Below, piece after piece: positions 1 to 8,768 of a DNA stretch of 64,000 bases. The translations under genes were made by a program, and so were the position numbers. The notes beneath the pieces are model-generated. The model was not told the origin of the DNA. It searched no databases and saw only the letters and a program-made list of their open reading frames with translations. Location: the NCBI GenBank assembly GCA_023423975.1, contig JAFAEO010000001.1:1-64000 (forward strand). The letters run 5' to 3'. This stretch comes from Pseudomonadota bacterium (GTDB lineage Bacteria; Pseudomonadota; Gammaproteobacteria; Burkholderiales; Burkholderiaceae_B). Numbering within the stretch: position 1 is the first letter of the stretch; each line of letters starts with the position of its first letter.

Positions 1-2
1 CC

Positions 3-716
3 GATGCGGCAGCCGGGGCCGGCGACAGTCACGAGACCCCCGACGCGTTAAAAGGACGCCATATTCGCAGCTTCGTGCATCGTCGCTCGCATATGACCCC
101 AGGCCAGAAACAGGCGGTTGAGCAGCATATGGACAAATGGGCATTGCCCTACCAGGACAGCCTGCTGGACTATGACCAGGCCTTTGGCCGGGGCGCCCCT
201 ACCATTCTGGAAATCGGTTTTGGCATGGGCGAAACCACACAGAAAATCGCCCAGTTGCGCGCCGAGGAAAATTTCCTGGGCGTTGAAGTCTTCAACGCCG
301 GCGTGGGTGCATTACTTAAACGCATTGAAGAATCGGGCGTGAGCAATATTCGCATCATCCAGCACGATGCGGTCGAAGTGGTACAGAACATGATCGCGCC
401 AGACAGCCTGGCGGGCGTGCATATTTACTTTCCCGACCCCTGGCCGAAAAAACGCCATCACAAACGTCGCCTGGTGCGCCCCGAATTCATCGCCCTGCTG
501 GCCAGCCGCATTAAACCGGGCGGCTATATCCATTGCGCGACGGACTGGGAAGACTACGCCGGGCAAATGCTTGAGGTGCTCAGCGGCGAAGCATTGCTGC
601 GCAACACCTGCACAGACTACGCCCCGAAACCCGATTACCGGCCCCAGACCAAATTTGAAACCCGCGGCCTGCGACTGGGCCATGGCATTCGTGATCTGGT
701 TTTCAAACGTATCTAG
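3..716 (+). CDS. trmB: tRNA (guanine-N7)-methyltransferase, 5' end cut by window start
   Basis: Forms 7-methylguanosine at position 46 of tRNA using S-adenosylmethionine. The SAM-binding motif EIGFGMGE lies at about codon 46 counted from the GTG at 75. The family signature FPDPWPKKRHHKRR lies at about codon 118 and the C-terminus has the usual FETRG-like block. The frame is open to the window edge (from base 3), and the residues just upstream of the GTG read RHIRSFV, which is the usual N-terminal motif of TrmB. The real start is therefore outside the window and the GTG at 75 is internal. Twenty bases separate it from the proline iminopeptidase gene, so the two may be co-transcribed. Confidence 0.95.
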   Translation, partial: DAAAGAGDSHETPDALKGRHIRSFVHRRSHMTPGQKQAVEQHMDKWALPYQDSLLDYDQAFGRGAPTILEIGFGMGETTQKIAQLRAEENFLGVEVFNAGVGALLKRIEESGVSNIRIIQHDAVEVVQNMIAPDSLAGVHIYFPDPWPKKRHHKRRLVRPEFIALLASRIKPGGYIHCATDWEDYAGQMLEVLSGEALLRNTCTDYAPKPDYRPQTKFETRGLRLGHGIRDLVFKRI

Positions 717-736
717 ACTATTTCAAGGACCACTGC

Positions 737-1675
737 ATGTATCCGCCTATTGAACCCTATCAGACCGGCAAATTTGATACTGGAGACGGCCACCAGGTGT
801 ACTGGGAGCTTTGCGGCAACCCCCAGGGCAAGCCGGCTGTTTTTCTGCATGGCGGACCGGGCGCCGGTTGCGGCGCGCACCATCGCCAACTGTTCAATCC
901 GCAGCATTACAACATCCTGCTGTTCGATCAGCGCGGTTGCGGTCGCTCTACGCCCCACGCCAGCCTGGAAAACAATACCACTGCCCACTTGATTGCCGAC
1001 ATTGAGCGACTGCGCATCGAAGTGCTCAAGACCGAGCAAATGCTGGTCTTTGGCGGATCCTGGGGCTCTACCCTGGCGCTGGCTTATGCCCAGGCGCACC
1101 CCAAACAGGTAAGCGAGCTGATCGTGCGCGGTATCTTTACCTTGCGCAAGGAAGAACTGCGCTGGTTCTACCAGGAAGGCGCCTCCTACCTGTTCCCGGA
1201 TTACTGGGAAGACTATGTCGCCCCGATTCCGTCCGAAGAGCGTGATGATCTGATTGCCGCCTATCATAAACGTCTTACCGGCGATGATCGCGACGAACAG
1301 ATCAGGGCGGCGCGCGCATGGAGCCAATGGGAAGGCCGTACGATCACACTGTATCCGGATCCGTCCAACACCCAGAACTACATTGCCGATCACTTTGCTC
1401 TGGCCTTCGCTCGCATTGAAAATCACTATTTCACGCACGCAGGCTTTATGCAGGAAAACCAGTTGCTCAATAACGCCCATCTGCTCAAGGATATTCCAGG
1501 TGTGATAATCCAGGGCCGCTATGACTGCTGCACCCCGGCCAAAACAGCCTGGGACCTGCACAAGGCCTGGCCCCAGGCCGAGTTTCATATCGTGCCAGAT
1601 GCCGGCCACGCGTTTAATGAGCCGGGTATTCTCAAGCTATTGCTGGAAGCCACCGACCGTTACGCCACGCAATAA
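737..1675 (+). CDS. pip: proline iminopeptidase (alpha/beta hydrolase)
   Basis: Cytoplasmic serine peptidase that releases N-terminal proline from peptides. The 312-residue length is normal for the family. Visible motifs are the oxyanion loop HGGPG (38-42), the RGCGRS block (about 66-71) and the nucleophile elbow GGSWGS (106-111, Ser108). The acid lies in GRYD (about 262-265) and the catalytic His in DAGHAF near the C-terminus. The ATG at 737 follows an AAGGA-like ribosome site. A strong hairpin ends the transcript 62 bases after the stop. Confidence 0.93.
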   Translation: MYPPIEPYQTGKFDTGDGHQVYWELCGNPQGKPAVFLHGGPGAGCGAHHRQLFNPQHYNILLFDQRGCGRSTPHASLENNTTAHLIADIERLRIEVLKTEQMLVFGGSWGSTLALAYAQAHPKQVSELIVRGIFTLRKEELRWFYQEGASYLFPDYWEDYVAPIPSEERDDLIAAYHKRLTGDDRDEQIRAARAWSQWEGRTITLYPDPSNTQNYIADHFALAFARIENHYFTHAGFMQENQLLNNAHLLKDIPGVIIQGRYDCCTPAKTAWDLHKAWPQAEFHIVPDAGHAFNEPGILKLLLEATDRYATQ

Positions 1676-1736
1676 CGCGACCAGAAAAGTAGCATCGCTT
1701 TAAAATTAGTATCGCCGGAATAACCGGTTGGTAAAA

Positions 1737-1771
1737 GCAAAAAGCCGCAACAGCAATGTGCGGCTTTTTGC
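1737..1771. terminator. bidirectional rho-independent-type hairpin after pip
   Basis: A perfect 13-base inverted repeat, GCAAAAAGCCGCA against TGCGGCTTTTTGC, with a 9-base loop. The T-run inside the right arm gives the usual U-tract for pip transcripts. The A-run in the left arm would do the same in the other direction. Confidence 0.85.
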
Positions 1772-2088
1772 TTTGAGCGATTGGCCTGTTACGCTTGCCC
1801 AAAGCGCCAACCCTAACGCAGGACAATTAATCCACTTTCAGCCTGCAAGAAGCCACTTACAAGGCACACCCTGGCGCCCGAAGTAAAGAATCCTGCATTT
1901 ATTCAGCTTTGCATCCTCATTGAGCGACGTTGCCGGATTTTGCACAGCGATTGGCACGATCTAACATTTGTTAACTTTCGGGGTCTTCCGTTTGTCATGT
2001 ATTCCATGAATAATAGCGCTACGCACTAACCGTGCTATATTGAAGTTGAAGTTGCAGTTGTCATTTACGATAACAAGGAGTCATAACA
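1772..2088. other. intergenic leader of the BON-LysM gene
   Basis: About 317 bases without a convincing coding frame. It must hold the promoter of the BON-LysM gene. A TATATT hexamer at 2036-2041 is a possible -10 box, but I see no good -35 at the right distance. An AAGGAG ribosome site at 2075-2080 precedes the ATG at 2089 by 8 bases. Nothing else stands out. Confidence 0.4.
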
Positions 2089-2523
2089 ATGGGTATTCTC
2101 AGTTTTATTAAAGAAGTCGGCGAGAAAGTATTTGGTGGTAGCGAAGCGCAAGCGGCAACCCCCGATGATCTCAAAAAGGAACTGGCCAAGCACGGCCTGA
2201 ATGCTGATGGTCTGGATATCGCCGTTGATGGTGACAAGGTCACAGTGAAAGGCAATGCCGCAAGTACCGCCGACGCGGAAAAAATTGCAATCGCAATTGG
2301 CAATACGCAGGGCGTGGCTTCTGTAGACAACCAGTTGTCTGCAGCGACAACCGAAGAAGAATCCAATTTCTACACCGTCAAATCCGGTGATACGCTGTCC
2401 AAGATCTCCAAAGACCAGTATGGCGACGCCAACCAGTACCAGAAAATCTTTGAAGCCAACCGTCCAATGCTGAGCCACCCGGATAAAATCTATCCAGGCC
2501 AGGTTCTGCGCATTCCCAAGTAA
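2089..2523 (+). CDS. kbp: BON-LysM domain protein (potassium-binding protein Kbp/YgaU type)
   Basis: A 144-residue protein with an N-terminal BON domain (about 25-85) and a C-terminal LysM domain (about 93-142; FYTVKSGDTLSKIS, then PGQVLRIPK at the end). This architecture and length match E. coli Kbp (YgaU), a small K+-binding protein induced by osmotic stress. No signal peptide is visible, as in Kbp. A strong AAGGAG precedes the start. The gene stands alone between two hairpins, so it is probably monocistronic. The potassium role is taken from the family. Confidence 0.85.
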   Translation: MGILSFIKEVGEKVFGGSEAQAATPDDLKKELAKHGLNADGLDIAVDGDKVTVKGNAASTADAEKIAIAIGNTQGVASVDNQLSAATTEEESNFYTVKSGDTLSKISKDQYGDANQYQKIFEANRPMLSHPDKIYPGQVLRIPK

Positions 2524-2600
2524 TTGGGATTACGGGCATTGCCCGGTTTTCTCAACCACAGAAACATCAGGTTTCCCACCTGGGTTTCCGGCAAGTGGCG

Positions 2601-2644
2601 CCACGCCCCTGAAGACGCCTGGTTTCAGGCGTTCAGGGGCGTGG
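2601..2644. terminator. long hairpin between convergent kbp and iadA
   Basis: CCACGCCCCTGA (2601-2612), a two-base bulge, ACGCCTG (2615-2621), loop GTTT, then CAGGCGT (2626-2632) and TCAGGGGCGTGG (2633-2644) form a 19-pair stem. It lies 78 bases after the kbp stop and 31 bases after the end of the converging iadA. There is no clear T-run on either side, so it may be a barrier hairpin rather than a classical terminator. Confidence 0.65.
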
Positions 2645-2674
2645 TTCTGCACACGAAGAACCCGTCAATTCGCT

Positions 2675-3832
2675 TTACTCGAAGGTGCCTTTGACGCATA
2701 ACTGTCCCTGGGACATCATCCGTTTTCCCATTGCCCACACGCTATGCAAATTCAGTTCTTCGTCCAGCATGACGAAATCGGCATCGGCGCCAACCGCTAT
2801 CCTGCCCTTGCGTGACAACTGCAAGCGTGTCGCAACATTAGATGACACCACGGACCAGGCTTGTTCCAGCGGCAAGTCGCGAGAAAGATCCTTTACCTCC
2901 CCCATCAGGCTATCGAAGCCGGCAACCTCCAGACCCACGACCTCGCCCTGCTCATTAAACGCTGGAATACTGCCATTTCCATCGGAGCTGAATGTCAGTT
3001 GCGCCAAGGATATGCCGTTGTTCAATGCCTCTAGTATGCATTCGCTGGGCTTGACCGATCCGGACGCCCCAACGACCGGGCTTATGCCAGAAGTAATATC
3101 AATATTGCCATTGCGCGACTTCGCATAATGCAGCGCGTCATCAAATAGCGCCCGCTTGCGATTAACGTGGGTTGGCAGAAAGTGCGAGACAGGTACATCG
3201 CATTGGTCCAACACTGCATATAACGGCGATAAAACAGACGCGGCATTGCCCAAATGCAATACCACCAGGCCAGGCTTTTGAGTCAGCAAGGATGCAGAAC
3301 GAGCCAATGTCGCCATACGCACAAGCTCTGAGGTCGTGGGCGCAGAAGAGCGATGATCAGAAATCGCTGTTTTAAGTCCCAGTACGGGCTCAATAAATGT
3401 CATGTCGCGACTCACGCTACCGGTGATCGTCACTGTTGGCACTTCATAGGAACCGGTCACCATATACGCCGATAGCCCTTCATTGCGCAAGCCCATGACT
3501 TTGGCAAACAGACTCTCCACGTGACGCGTTACCCCGTCGGTACCCAACAACCCCATTACCGTCGTAATGCCACCGCGAACCAGTTGCCCCAACTGAACCT
3601 CGGGCGTACGAGTATGAAACCCCGCCTCTCCACCGCCGCCAATCAGATGCACATGTTGATCCAGAATGCCGGGCAACAGATAATGCCCGCGCGCGTCGAT
3701 CACCTCACAGTGATCAAAACACGTAGGCATATCCTCCGCTATCGCCAGTACTCGTCCTGCCCCAGCCAGTACCTGCACATTCTGGAACGAGGCACCAATC
3801 AGTACCCGTGCATTTTTGATCAATAATGTCAT
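2675..3832 (-). CDS. iadA: isoaspartyl dipeptidase (beta-aspartyl peptidase)
   Basis: Zinc amidohydrolase-superfamily enzyme that cleaves beta-aspartyl (isoaspartyl) dipeptides. Seen: the metal-binding HVHLIGGGGE motif near residue 60, the block TVMGLLGTDGVTR, FLPTHVNRKR (metal-ligand His region), and the C-terminal SDGNGS with the metal Asp. I chose the ATG at 3832 (385 residues) because it overlaps the upstream stop as ATGA, which indicates translational coupling. A longer frame to 3868 would run into the upstream gene. It is the last gene of a minus-strand operon with a symporter, a regulator and a creatininase-family hydrolase. Confidence 0.88.
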   Translation of the reverse strand: MTLLIKNARVLIGASFQNVQVLAGAGRVLAIAEDMPTCFDHCEVIDARGHYLLPGILDQHVHLIGGGGEAGFHTRTPEVQLGQLVRGGITTVMGLLGTDGVTRHVESLFAKVMGLRNEGLSAYMVTGSYEVPTVTITGSVSRDMTFIEPVLGLKTAISDHRSSAPTTSELVRMATLARSASLLTQKPGLVVLHLGNAASVLSPLYAVLDQCDVPVSHFLPTHVNRKRALFDDALHYAKSRNGNIDITSGISPVVGASGSVKPSECILEALNNGISLAQLTFSSDGNGSIPAFNEQGEVVGLEVAGFDSLMGEVKDLSRDLPLEQAWSVVSSNVATRLQLSRKGRIAVGADADFVMLDEELNLHSVWAMGKRMMSQGQLCVKGTFE

Positions 3833-4542
3833 ACCACGGGCATCCAGGCAGTATCCAACAATCCGCAAGTCTCTTCTATACCGGCATTCCAGATGTCCAG
3901 CATCTCCTGGTCAGACCGTTGGTACTGGCCCCCATAGTTGCCATCGCCCACATACTGACGCACGTCGCGCGCAGACAGTTGGCCCAGCTTTGTCACGTCG
4001 ATACCTGGCTTTTCCTCCTGCGGCATCACCACCCCCTCGATACGCGTCCATGGGAAATTTTCCATCCATGAGGCGTGAGATGCATTTGTGGAAATCGCCT
4101 TGACTCGCTTCATCACTTCGGCAGACGCCCACCAGTTATGTATGATGACTCGTGCATCCTCATGCTGGTTCAGCCAATTGCCTATAAACACCTGAACAGG
4201 ACTATTCCCGCCGTGGCCATTGACCAGAAATATTCGACGAAAGCCGCTTTTATACAGACTATCCAGAATATCAACCACCAGGGCGCCATAGGTTTGCGGT
4301 CGTAAATTAATAGTCCCCGGAAACTCGGTAAAGTAAGCGGCCATGCCAAAAGGAAGGCCAGGGTAAACAGGTATGTTTTTGCGCTTGCCAACTTCTTCGG
4401 CCAGCTTTGAAGAAAGAACAAAGTCAGTACACAAGCTCAAATAGGCATGTTGCTCGGTACTGCCCAGCGGCATGATTACCCGATCGTCATTTTCCAGATA
4501 GGTTTGTACACCGAACCAATTCATCTCTTTAATCAACATCAA
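3829..4542 (-). CDS. creatininase-family amidohydrolase
   Basis: A 237-residue protein of the creatininase/creatinine amidohydrolase superfamily, whose members hydrolyse cyclic amides or act as peptidases and bind two metal ions. Visible signatures are MPLGSTEQHAYLSLCTD (metal-binding Glu, His and Asp) near residue 25, GMAAYFTEFPGT, and NGHGGN near residue 108. The start overlaps the end of the GntR gene by 14 bases, and the stop overlaps the iadA start as ATGA. The substrate cannot be read from sequence. Because the neighbour cleaves isoaspartyl peptides, a cyclic imide or lactam that opens to such a product is a reasonable guess, but it is inference only. Confidence 0.82.
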   Translation of the reverse strand: MMLIKEMNWFGVQTYLENDDRVIMPLGSTEQHAYLSLCTDFVLSSKLAEEVGKRKNIPVYPGLPFGMAAYFTEFPGTINLRPQTYGALVVDILDSLYKSGFRRIFLVNGHGGNSPVQVFIGNWLNQHEDARVIIHNWWASAEVMKRVKAISTNASHASWMENFPWTRIEGVVMPQEEKPGIDVTKLGQLSARDVRQYVGDGNYGGQYQRSDQEMLDIWNAGIEETCGLLDTAWMPVV

Positions 4543-5518
4543 TATTTTCCTTGTGAGCCAGCGACTGTTGTCGCCTGAAATTAAAATAGGCAGGCTGCAG
4601 AATATCCCGCAAGTACCTTTGCTCTGGTACGTGCATATATTCGAATGCAGGCTTCACACCCACGTAGTCCTGAACCAGGTGATGGCATCCCGTACTGTAT
4701 ATAAGCACCTGACATTGCGAGATTTTTCCTTCCAGGTTCTTTTCATCGACAGAAAAAACATCGATATTGCCTAAGTGCGGTGCGAAGGACTTCACGCCCT
4801 CGAGCATCGCCGGCAGAAAAGTGCGGAATCGCGAAACCAGCAGAACATTGCTTTCGCTGGGCAGGCCAGCCAGATTACGGCGAGTGGTTTCGGAAGGAAT
4901 CAGATAAGGGGCCAGCACGACTGTGGTCTCCGGTACTCTGTGACGGATACGCGCGACGCAATGCGGCAGCGTCAAATAGAAGGAGCAGGCATCCACTTGC
5001 GCTTGCGTCATGGCCTCGAACTGCTCGAATGTACAGACATCAATGGTCTGCCCGTCTGGGAGGGCTTCCTGGATAATAGCCACGTATTCGCGGCCCATAC
5101 GATTGGAGTTGCCAACCATCATCATTCTTATCGGCAGTTGCGCCAGTTCCCGGCTATCGTTTTGCTGCCGGATCATTTCGGCAAAGAAAGACGGCGTCAC
5201 GCCCAGCGCGTTTGCCTCGGCCAGCAGTTGCTGAAAACGGGTTCGCAGGGACACGATGCTTTGTTCGACAGCGGCATCCAGGCTTTCGAACCGCACATAG
5301 GTCCCCTTGCCCTGCTCGGCCACGATAAGGCCATTTTGCTTCAACTCACGATACGCAGCACTGACGGTCAGCGGCGAGACATTCAGCGTCCGACTCAGTT
5401 CACGCACCGAAGGCAGCAGCATGCCACCTCGGAACGTACCCGCCATGATGCCGTATTCGATCGCCCCCACGATTTGGATGTGAAGCGAAATAGGTAGTGA
5501 GCGATCAACGGAAATCAT
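4529..5518 (-). CDS. GntR-family transcriptional regulator
   Basis: A 329-residue protein with an N-terminal winged helix of the GntR/YtrA type. Visible features are SLPISLHIQIVGAIEYGI, then LLPSVRELSRTLNVSPLTVSAAYRELK as the recognition helix region (about 35-62), and GLIVAEQGKGTYVRF as the wing. The roughly 250-residue C-terminal part resembles neither FCD nor UTRA by eye. It may be a periplasmic-binding-protein-like sensor (VMMVGNSNRMGREYVAIIQEAL). It sits 11 bases after the symporter gene and overlaps the creatininase gene, so it probably controls its own operon. Confidence 0.82.
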   Translation of the reverse strand: MISVDRSLPISLHIQIVGAIEYGIMAGTFRGGMLLPSVRELSRTLNVSPLTVSAAYRELKQNGLIVAEQGKGTYVRFESLDAAVEQSIVSLRTRFQQLLAEANALGVTPSFFAEMIRQQNDSRELAQLPIRMMMVGNSNRMGREYVAIIQEALPDGQTIDVCTFEQFEAMTQAQVDACSFYLTLPHCVARIRHRVPETTVVLAPYLIPSETTRRNLAGLPSESNVLLVSRFRTFLPAMLEGVKSFAPHLGNIDVFSVDEKNLEGKISQCQVLIYSTGCHHLVQDYVGVKPAFEYMHVPEQRYLRDILQPAYFNFRRQQSLAHKENIDVD

Positions 5519-5529
5519 GGCGTGACTCT

Positions 5530-7086
5530 TTAAGGTCGGGTTTCAGACCCTTCGGCCACCAACACCGTTGGCTGGCGATTGCGCGAAGGCTCAGGATGAC
5601 GCACTAGTCCTTCAAAATGCCGATACAACGTTTTTTCGCTGGCACTTCGAGTAAACAGGCTGACCACGATCATAACGAACATCGTTAACGCCCAGCAAAT
5701 AATCAATGGTTCGAATCCAAAGGCCCAGTCTTTGTACCAGATTTCCATGGAAATATATGCCAGCTCTCCGATGATGACTGCACTGATTGCGCCGCTACGC
5801 GTGGCTTTTTTCCAGAACATGCCAAGAATTACCGGCGCCACCCAGATGCCCAGGCCACCAAACGCGAAGCGGATCAGGGCAAAAATCCCTGCCGGCTTCA
5901 TGATGCCGATCGCAATTGCCATTACCCCCAGCACGACAGTGGCCCAGCGCGACAATGACAGCATTTTGCGGGACGACGCCTGCGGGTTTACAAAATTCTG
6001 ATAGAGGTCGCGCGTCACGCCGCCAGTTGCAACAATAAGCAATGCCGAAATAGTTGACATCCCGGCGGACACAATACCGGTAATAAGTAAGGCGGCAATA
6101 TAAGGGGGCAGGTTTTGTTGCAGGACAATCGGGACAATAAAGTCGGTCTGCTTGCCTGTCAGGCCGTGCAGGAAAGATGCGGCGTTCACCCCCGACCATT
6201 CGATCAGCGTGGCAGAAAACAGCATACCAAGTGTCCCAAGTATTACCGCTTTGAACATGGTTCGATAGCTATTCATCGTAAAGAATTTGGTAAATAGCGT
6301 TGGTTGACCGATGGTGAAAAAACTCCACATGACGATCATGGAAAAATAGGCTGGCCATGGAAAATTATTATTCGTACCGGGATGGGACAAATGACCTGGC
6401 ATGTCACGGGCCAATGTGGCCGTAATATTTTCCATACCGCCCCCCACCTGCACTGTGATAATAAACGTTACGACGGCTGTTGCCACCATCAACATGCCTT
6501 GCAGGACGTCGGTCAGCATGGCGCCTCGCATGCCGCCAGCGATACAGTAGAACACTACTACCACACCCATAACAACCACGCCGACCCATTCCGGACCGCC
6601 AGTAAAGACGTTGAATACCACGCCCGCGCCTACTGTCTGTGCACCCATCATGGCAACAACAAAAACCAGCATCATGACCGCATGAACACCGCGAATAGCG
6701 TTTGATTCGTAACGATCAGAAAGGTAGTCGGTCATGGTCATGAAACCATAGCGCTGCCCCATCAACATCAGTTTACGCCCCACAAACAGAGCAGGTATGA
6801 TCATCGAAAACGCCAGCCCCGGTACGGAAACACTCATACCGGCAAAACCCGTGCCATAGGTCATTGCCGGCACACCCATGAATGTACTCATGCTGTACTG
6901 GCTGGCAAAATAGGCAAACCCGCCGACCAGTGCGCCAGCCTTACCGCCCATGACAAGAAAATCACTGAGCGACTTGGTTTTTAAGGAGGCATACCAGCCA
7001 ATGGCTGCCAGGATAATGAAAAATATACCCAGGGTGACATAGAAAGCAACCGGGTCAGGCTGGACTAATGCTGCAGTATCATTCAT
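5530..7086 (-). CDS. sodium:solute symporter family permease
   Basis: A 518-residue inner-membrane protein of the SSS (solute/sodium symporter) family with about 13 hydrophobic helices. The family's unwound first helix region is visible (GGFAYFASQYSMSTFMGVPAMTY split over residues 55-77), as is YLSDRY near 105 and the conserved GGMRGAMLTDVLQG block near 186. The start ATG at 7086 has a GGAGCA ribosome site inside the end of the preceding gene. It is the uptake step of the operon with the creatininase-family hydrolase and isoaspartyl dipeptidase. The substrate is unknown; a peptide-derived or cyclic amide compound would fit. Confidence 0.85.
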   Translation of the reverse strand: MNDTAALVQPDPVAFYVTLGIFFIILAAIGWYASLKTKSLSDFLVMGGKAGALVGGFAYFASQYSMSTFMGVPAMTYGTGFAGMSVSVPGLAFSMIIPALFVGRKLMLMGQRYGFMTMTDYLSDRYESNAIRGVHAVMMLVFVVAMMGAQTVGAGVVFNVFTGGPEWVGVVVMGVVVVFYCIAGGMRGAMLTDVLQGMLMVATAVVTFIITVQVGGGMENITATLARDMPGHLSHPGTNNNFPWPAYFSMIVMWSFFTIGQPTLFTKFFTMNSYRTMFKAVILGTLGMLFSATLIEWSGVNAASFLHGLTGKQTDFIVPIVLQQNLPPYIAALLITGIVSAGMSTISALLIVATGGVTRDLYQNFVNPQASSRKMLSLSRWATVVLGVMAIAIGIMKPAGIFALIRFAFGGLGIWVAPVILGMFWKKATRSGAISAVIIGELAYISMEIWYKDWAFGFEPLIICWALTMFVMIVVSLFTRSASEKTLYRHFEGLVRHPEPSRNRQPTVLVAEGSETRP

Positions 7087-7357
7087 GAATGTGCTCCCTG
7101 CCGTTTTCTGCGAGATCGTCCTGTTCCTGGAAATCCTGATATTCTGGCCGCTTCAGACATTGATGCGCAAACAGCAGGATCAAGGCTACCACCACCACGC
7201 CATGGATAATCCAGCCATACACAAACACAGGGACGCCCAACCAGCCGGCGACATAGTCGGTATTGAAAAAGAAGGGAAAGGGAATCATGACGAAAACATA
7301 CATGAACAAAAAGAGGCAAAACCACCTTCGTTCAAACGACCTGCTGGGCGTATCCAT
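7079..7357 (-). CDS. small two-helix membrane protein, symporter partner
   Basis: Using the ATG at 7357, which follows a good GGAG ribosome site by 6 bases, the product is 92 residues with two membrane helices (about 10-30 and 40-65). An aspartate/asparagine-containing loop FFNTDYVAG and an acidic C-terminal tail follow. Small proteins of this layout (DUF3311/DUF997-like) often precede SSS symporters and are thought to be an accessory subunit. The stop overlaps the symporter start by 8 bases. It opens the operon. The upstream frame to 7411 lacks a ribosome site, so I did not use it. Confidence 0.75.
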   Translation of the reverse strand: MDTPSRSFERRWFCLFLFMYVFVMIPFPFFFNTDYVAGWLGVPVFVYGWIIHGVVVVALILLFAHQCLKRPEYQDFQEQDDLAENGREHIHE

Positions 7358-7477
7358 AGGATTCTCCGGGATCTGGTAAGAAGATATAAGGGTAGTCAAG
7401 GATGCGAACACTTAACTGTTATGCTATTGTAATACACTTGAAACATAAGCTGACTACTAGTAACTACCCTAAATTCC

Positions 7478-8674
7478 ATGAAAAAAACGCCTTTTTCCTA
7501 TCGGATTCCACTTCTGAATAATACACTTACAGAAGAAAATGCTCAAACCGCCATCAACTGTATTACTCATACAGAACAGCATGTCGGTGCGACGGATCGA
7601 CTGCATGGAGTCATTGAACACACCTGGGATACCGCCTTTGCTGCCAGCTTTATGGGGGGACGGGCATCGCTTTATGCCATCGTTCAGGCGCTGGGCCTGC
7701 AGCCCGGAGATCAGGTACTAGTACCGGCGTTCACATGCCAATGCGTCACCAATGCCTTTTCATTCAACGGTGTGGAAATCGTTTTTGTGGATATTGAACT
7801 GGATACGTTTGGCATGGCCGCCGATGCACTGAAAAAAGCCATTACCCCAAGAAGCAAAGCCCTGCTCATTCAATATACGTTTGGTTTGGTCTGCAGGGAT
7901 ATTGATGTCCTCTTGGAAACCGCCAAAGACAATCAATTGTGGATTATCGAAGATTGCGCCCACGCCACCGGCGGCACCTATCGCTCGCAGGCCCTGGGCA
8001 CATTGGGAGATATCGCCTTTTTCAGCAGTGAGCGCTCCAAGATTGTCAACACCATCCAGGGAGGCTGGGTCATGACGAACCATCGGCAACTGGGCGAATC
8101 ACTCATGAATGTTTACATGCAGACGCCCCTGCCCCCTACCGAATACATTAACAATCTGCTGTATACCGTGTATCGCTGCTGGAAGGATGCACCACAATCG
8201 AAACAAGCCACGACAGCGGCTTGGCTGGAACAGGCAGAGAATTTAACCGGCTACCAACCCGTCCCGCAAATGATGACTGCAGAACTGAGTGGGCTGTTTA
8301 CTGCGCAATATCGCTGGCGCATGCCCGACAGAGTATCACAACTGCTATTACAACAATTGCAGCAATTGCCGGCAATTATCCGGAAGCGAAGCGAGGGCGC
8401 TGCCTACTGGAGCCAATGGGCGGACGAACACAATATCCGGCGAGCATACAATATTGACAATGCTAACTCAACCTGGCTACGCTTTCCCATACTGGTCGAT
8501 ACCGATCATAAGCGCAACCCCAAAACACTGGCAGATGACCTCAACTGCGATATCGGGGTCTGGTTTACCACGCCCATGCATCCGCAACCATTAGAGTTGC
8601 CGCACTGCCCTAACGGCATGTACGCAGCACAGCATTGCGTGAACCTTCCTACCTGGCTACCTGATCCCGTGTAA
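7478..8674 (+). CDS. DegT/DnrJ/EryC1/StrS-family PLP-dependent aminotransferase-like protein
   Basis: 398 residues with fold-type-I PLP enzyme blocks: GGRASLYAIVQALGLQPGDQ near 67, VLVPAFTCQCVTNAF, the PLP-contacting Asp in IIEDCAHATGGTY near 153, and SSERSKIVNTIQGGW near 190, where the Lys would carry PLP. DegT proteins usually transfer amino groups to keto-sugars. Here there are no sugar-nucleotide genes nearby. The gene is alone, divergent from the symporter operon, with only a weak ribosome site. It could be a remnant of a surface-sugar locus or act on another ketone; I cannot tell which. Confidence 0.75.
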   Translation: MKKTPFSYRIPLLNNTLTEENAQTAINCITHTEQHVGATDRLHGVIEHTWDTAFAASFMGGRASLYAIVQALGLQPGDQVLVPAFTCQCVTNAFSFNGVEIVFVDIELDTFGMAADALKKAITPRSKALLIQYTFGLVCRDIDVLLETAKDNQLWIIEDCAHATGGTYRSQALGTLGDIAFFSSERSKIVNTIQGGWVMTNHRQLGESLMNVYMQTPLPPTEYINNLLYTVYRCWKDAPQSKQATTAAWLEQAENLTGYQPVPQMMTAELSGLFTAQYRWRMPDRVSQLLLQQLQQLPAIIRKRSEGAAYWSQWADEHNIRRAYNIDNANSTWLRFPILVDTDHKRNPKTLADDLNCDIGVWFTTPMHPQPLELPHCPNGMYAAQHCVNLPTWLPDPV

Positions 8675-8768
8675 GCTGCACGGATAAATACTGTAACCAC
8701 CTCGATCTCAAGCGTCGACGACCCGAGCCAGCCATCTCTATTTTACAGACCCTGGCTCAGCCCTCCCC

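Noticed and set aside
713..1609. 298-residue frame on the minus strand opposite proline iminopeptidase
   Set aside because: Fully antisense to a gene with all its catalytic motifs, and its product shows no domain. A by-product of codon bias.
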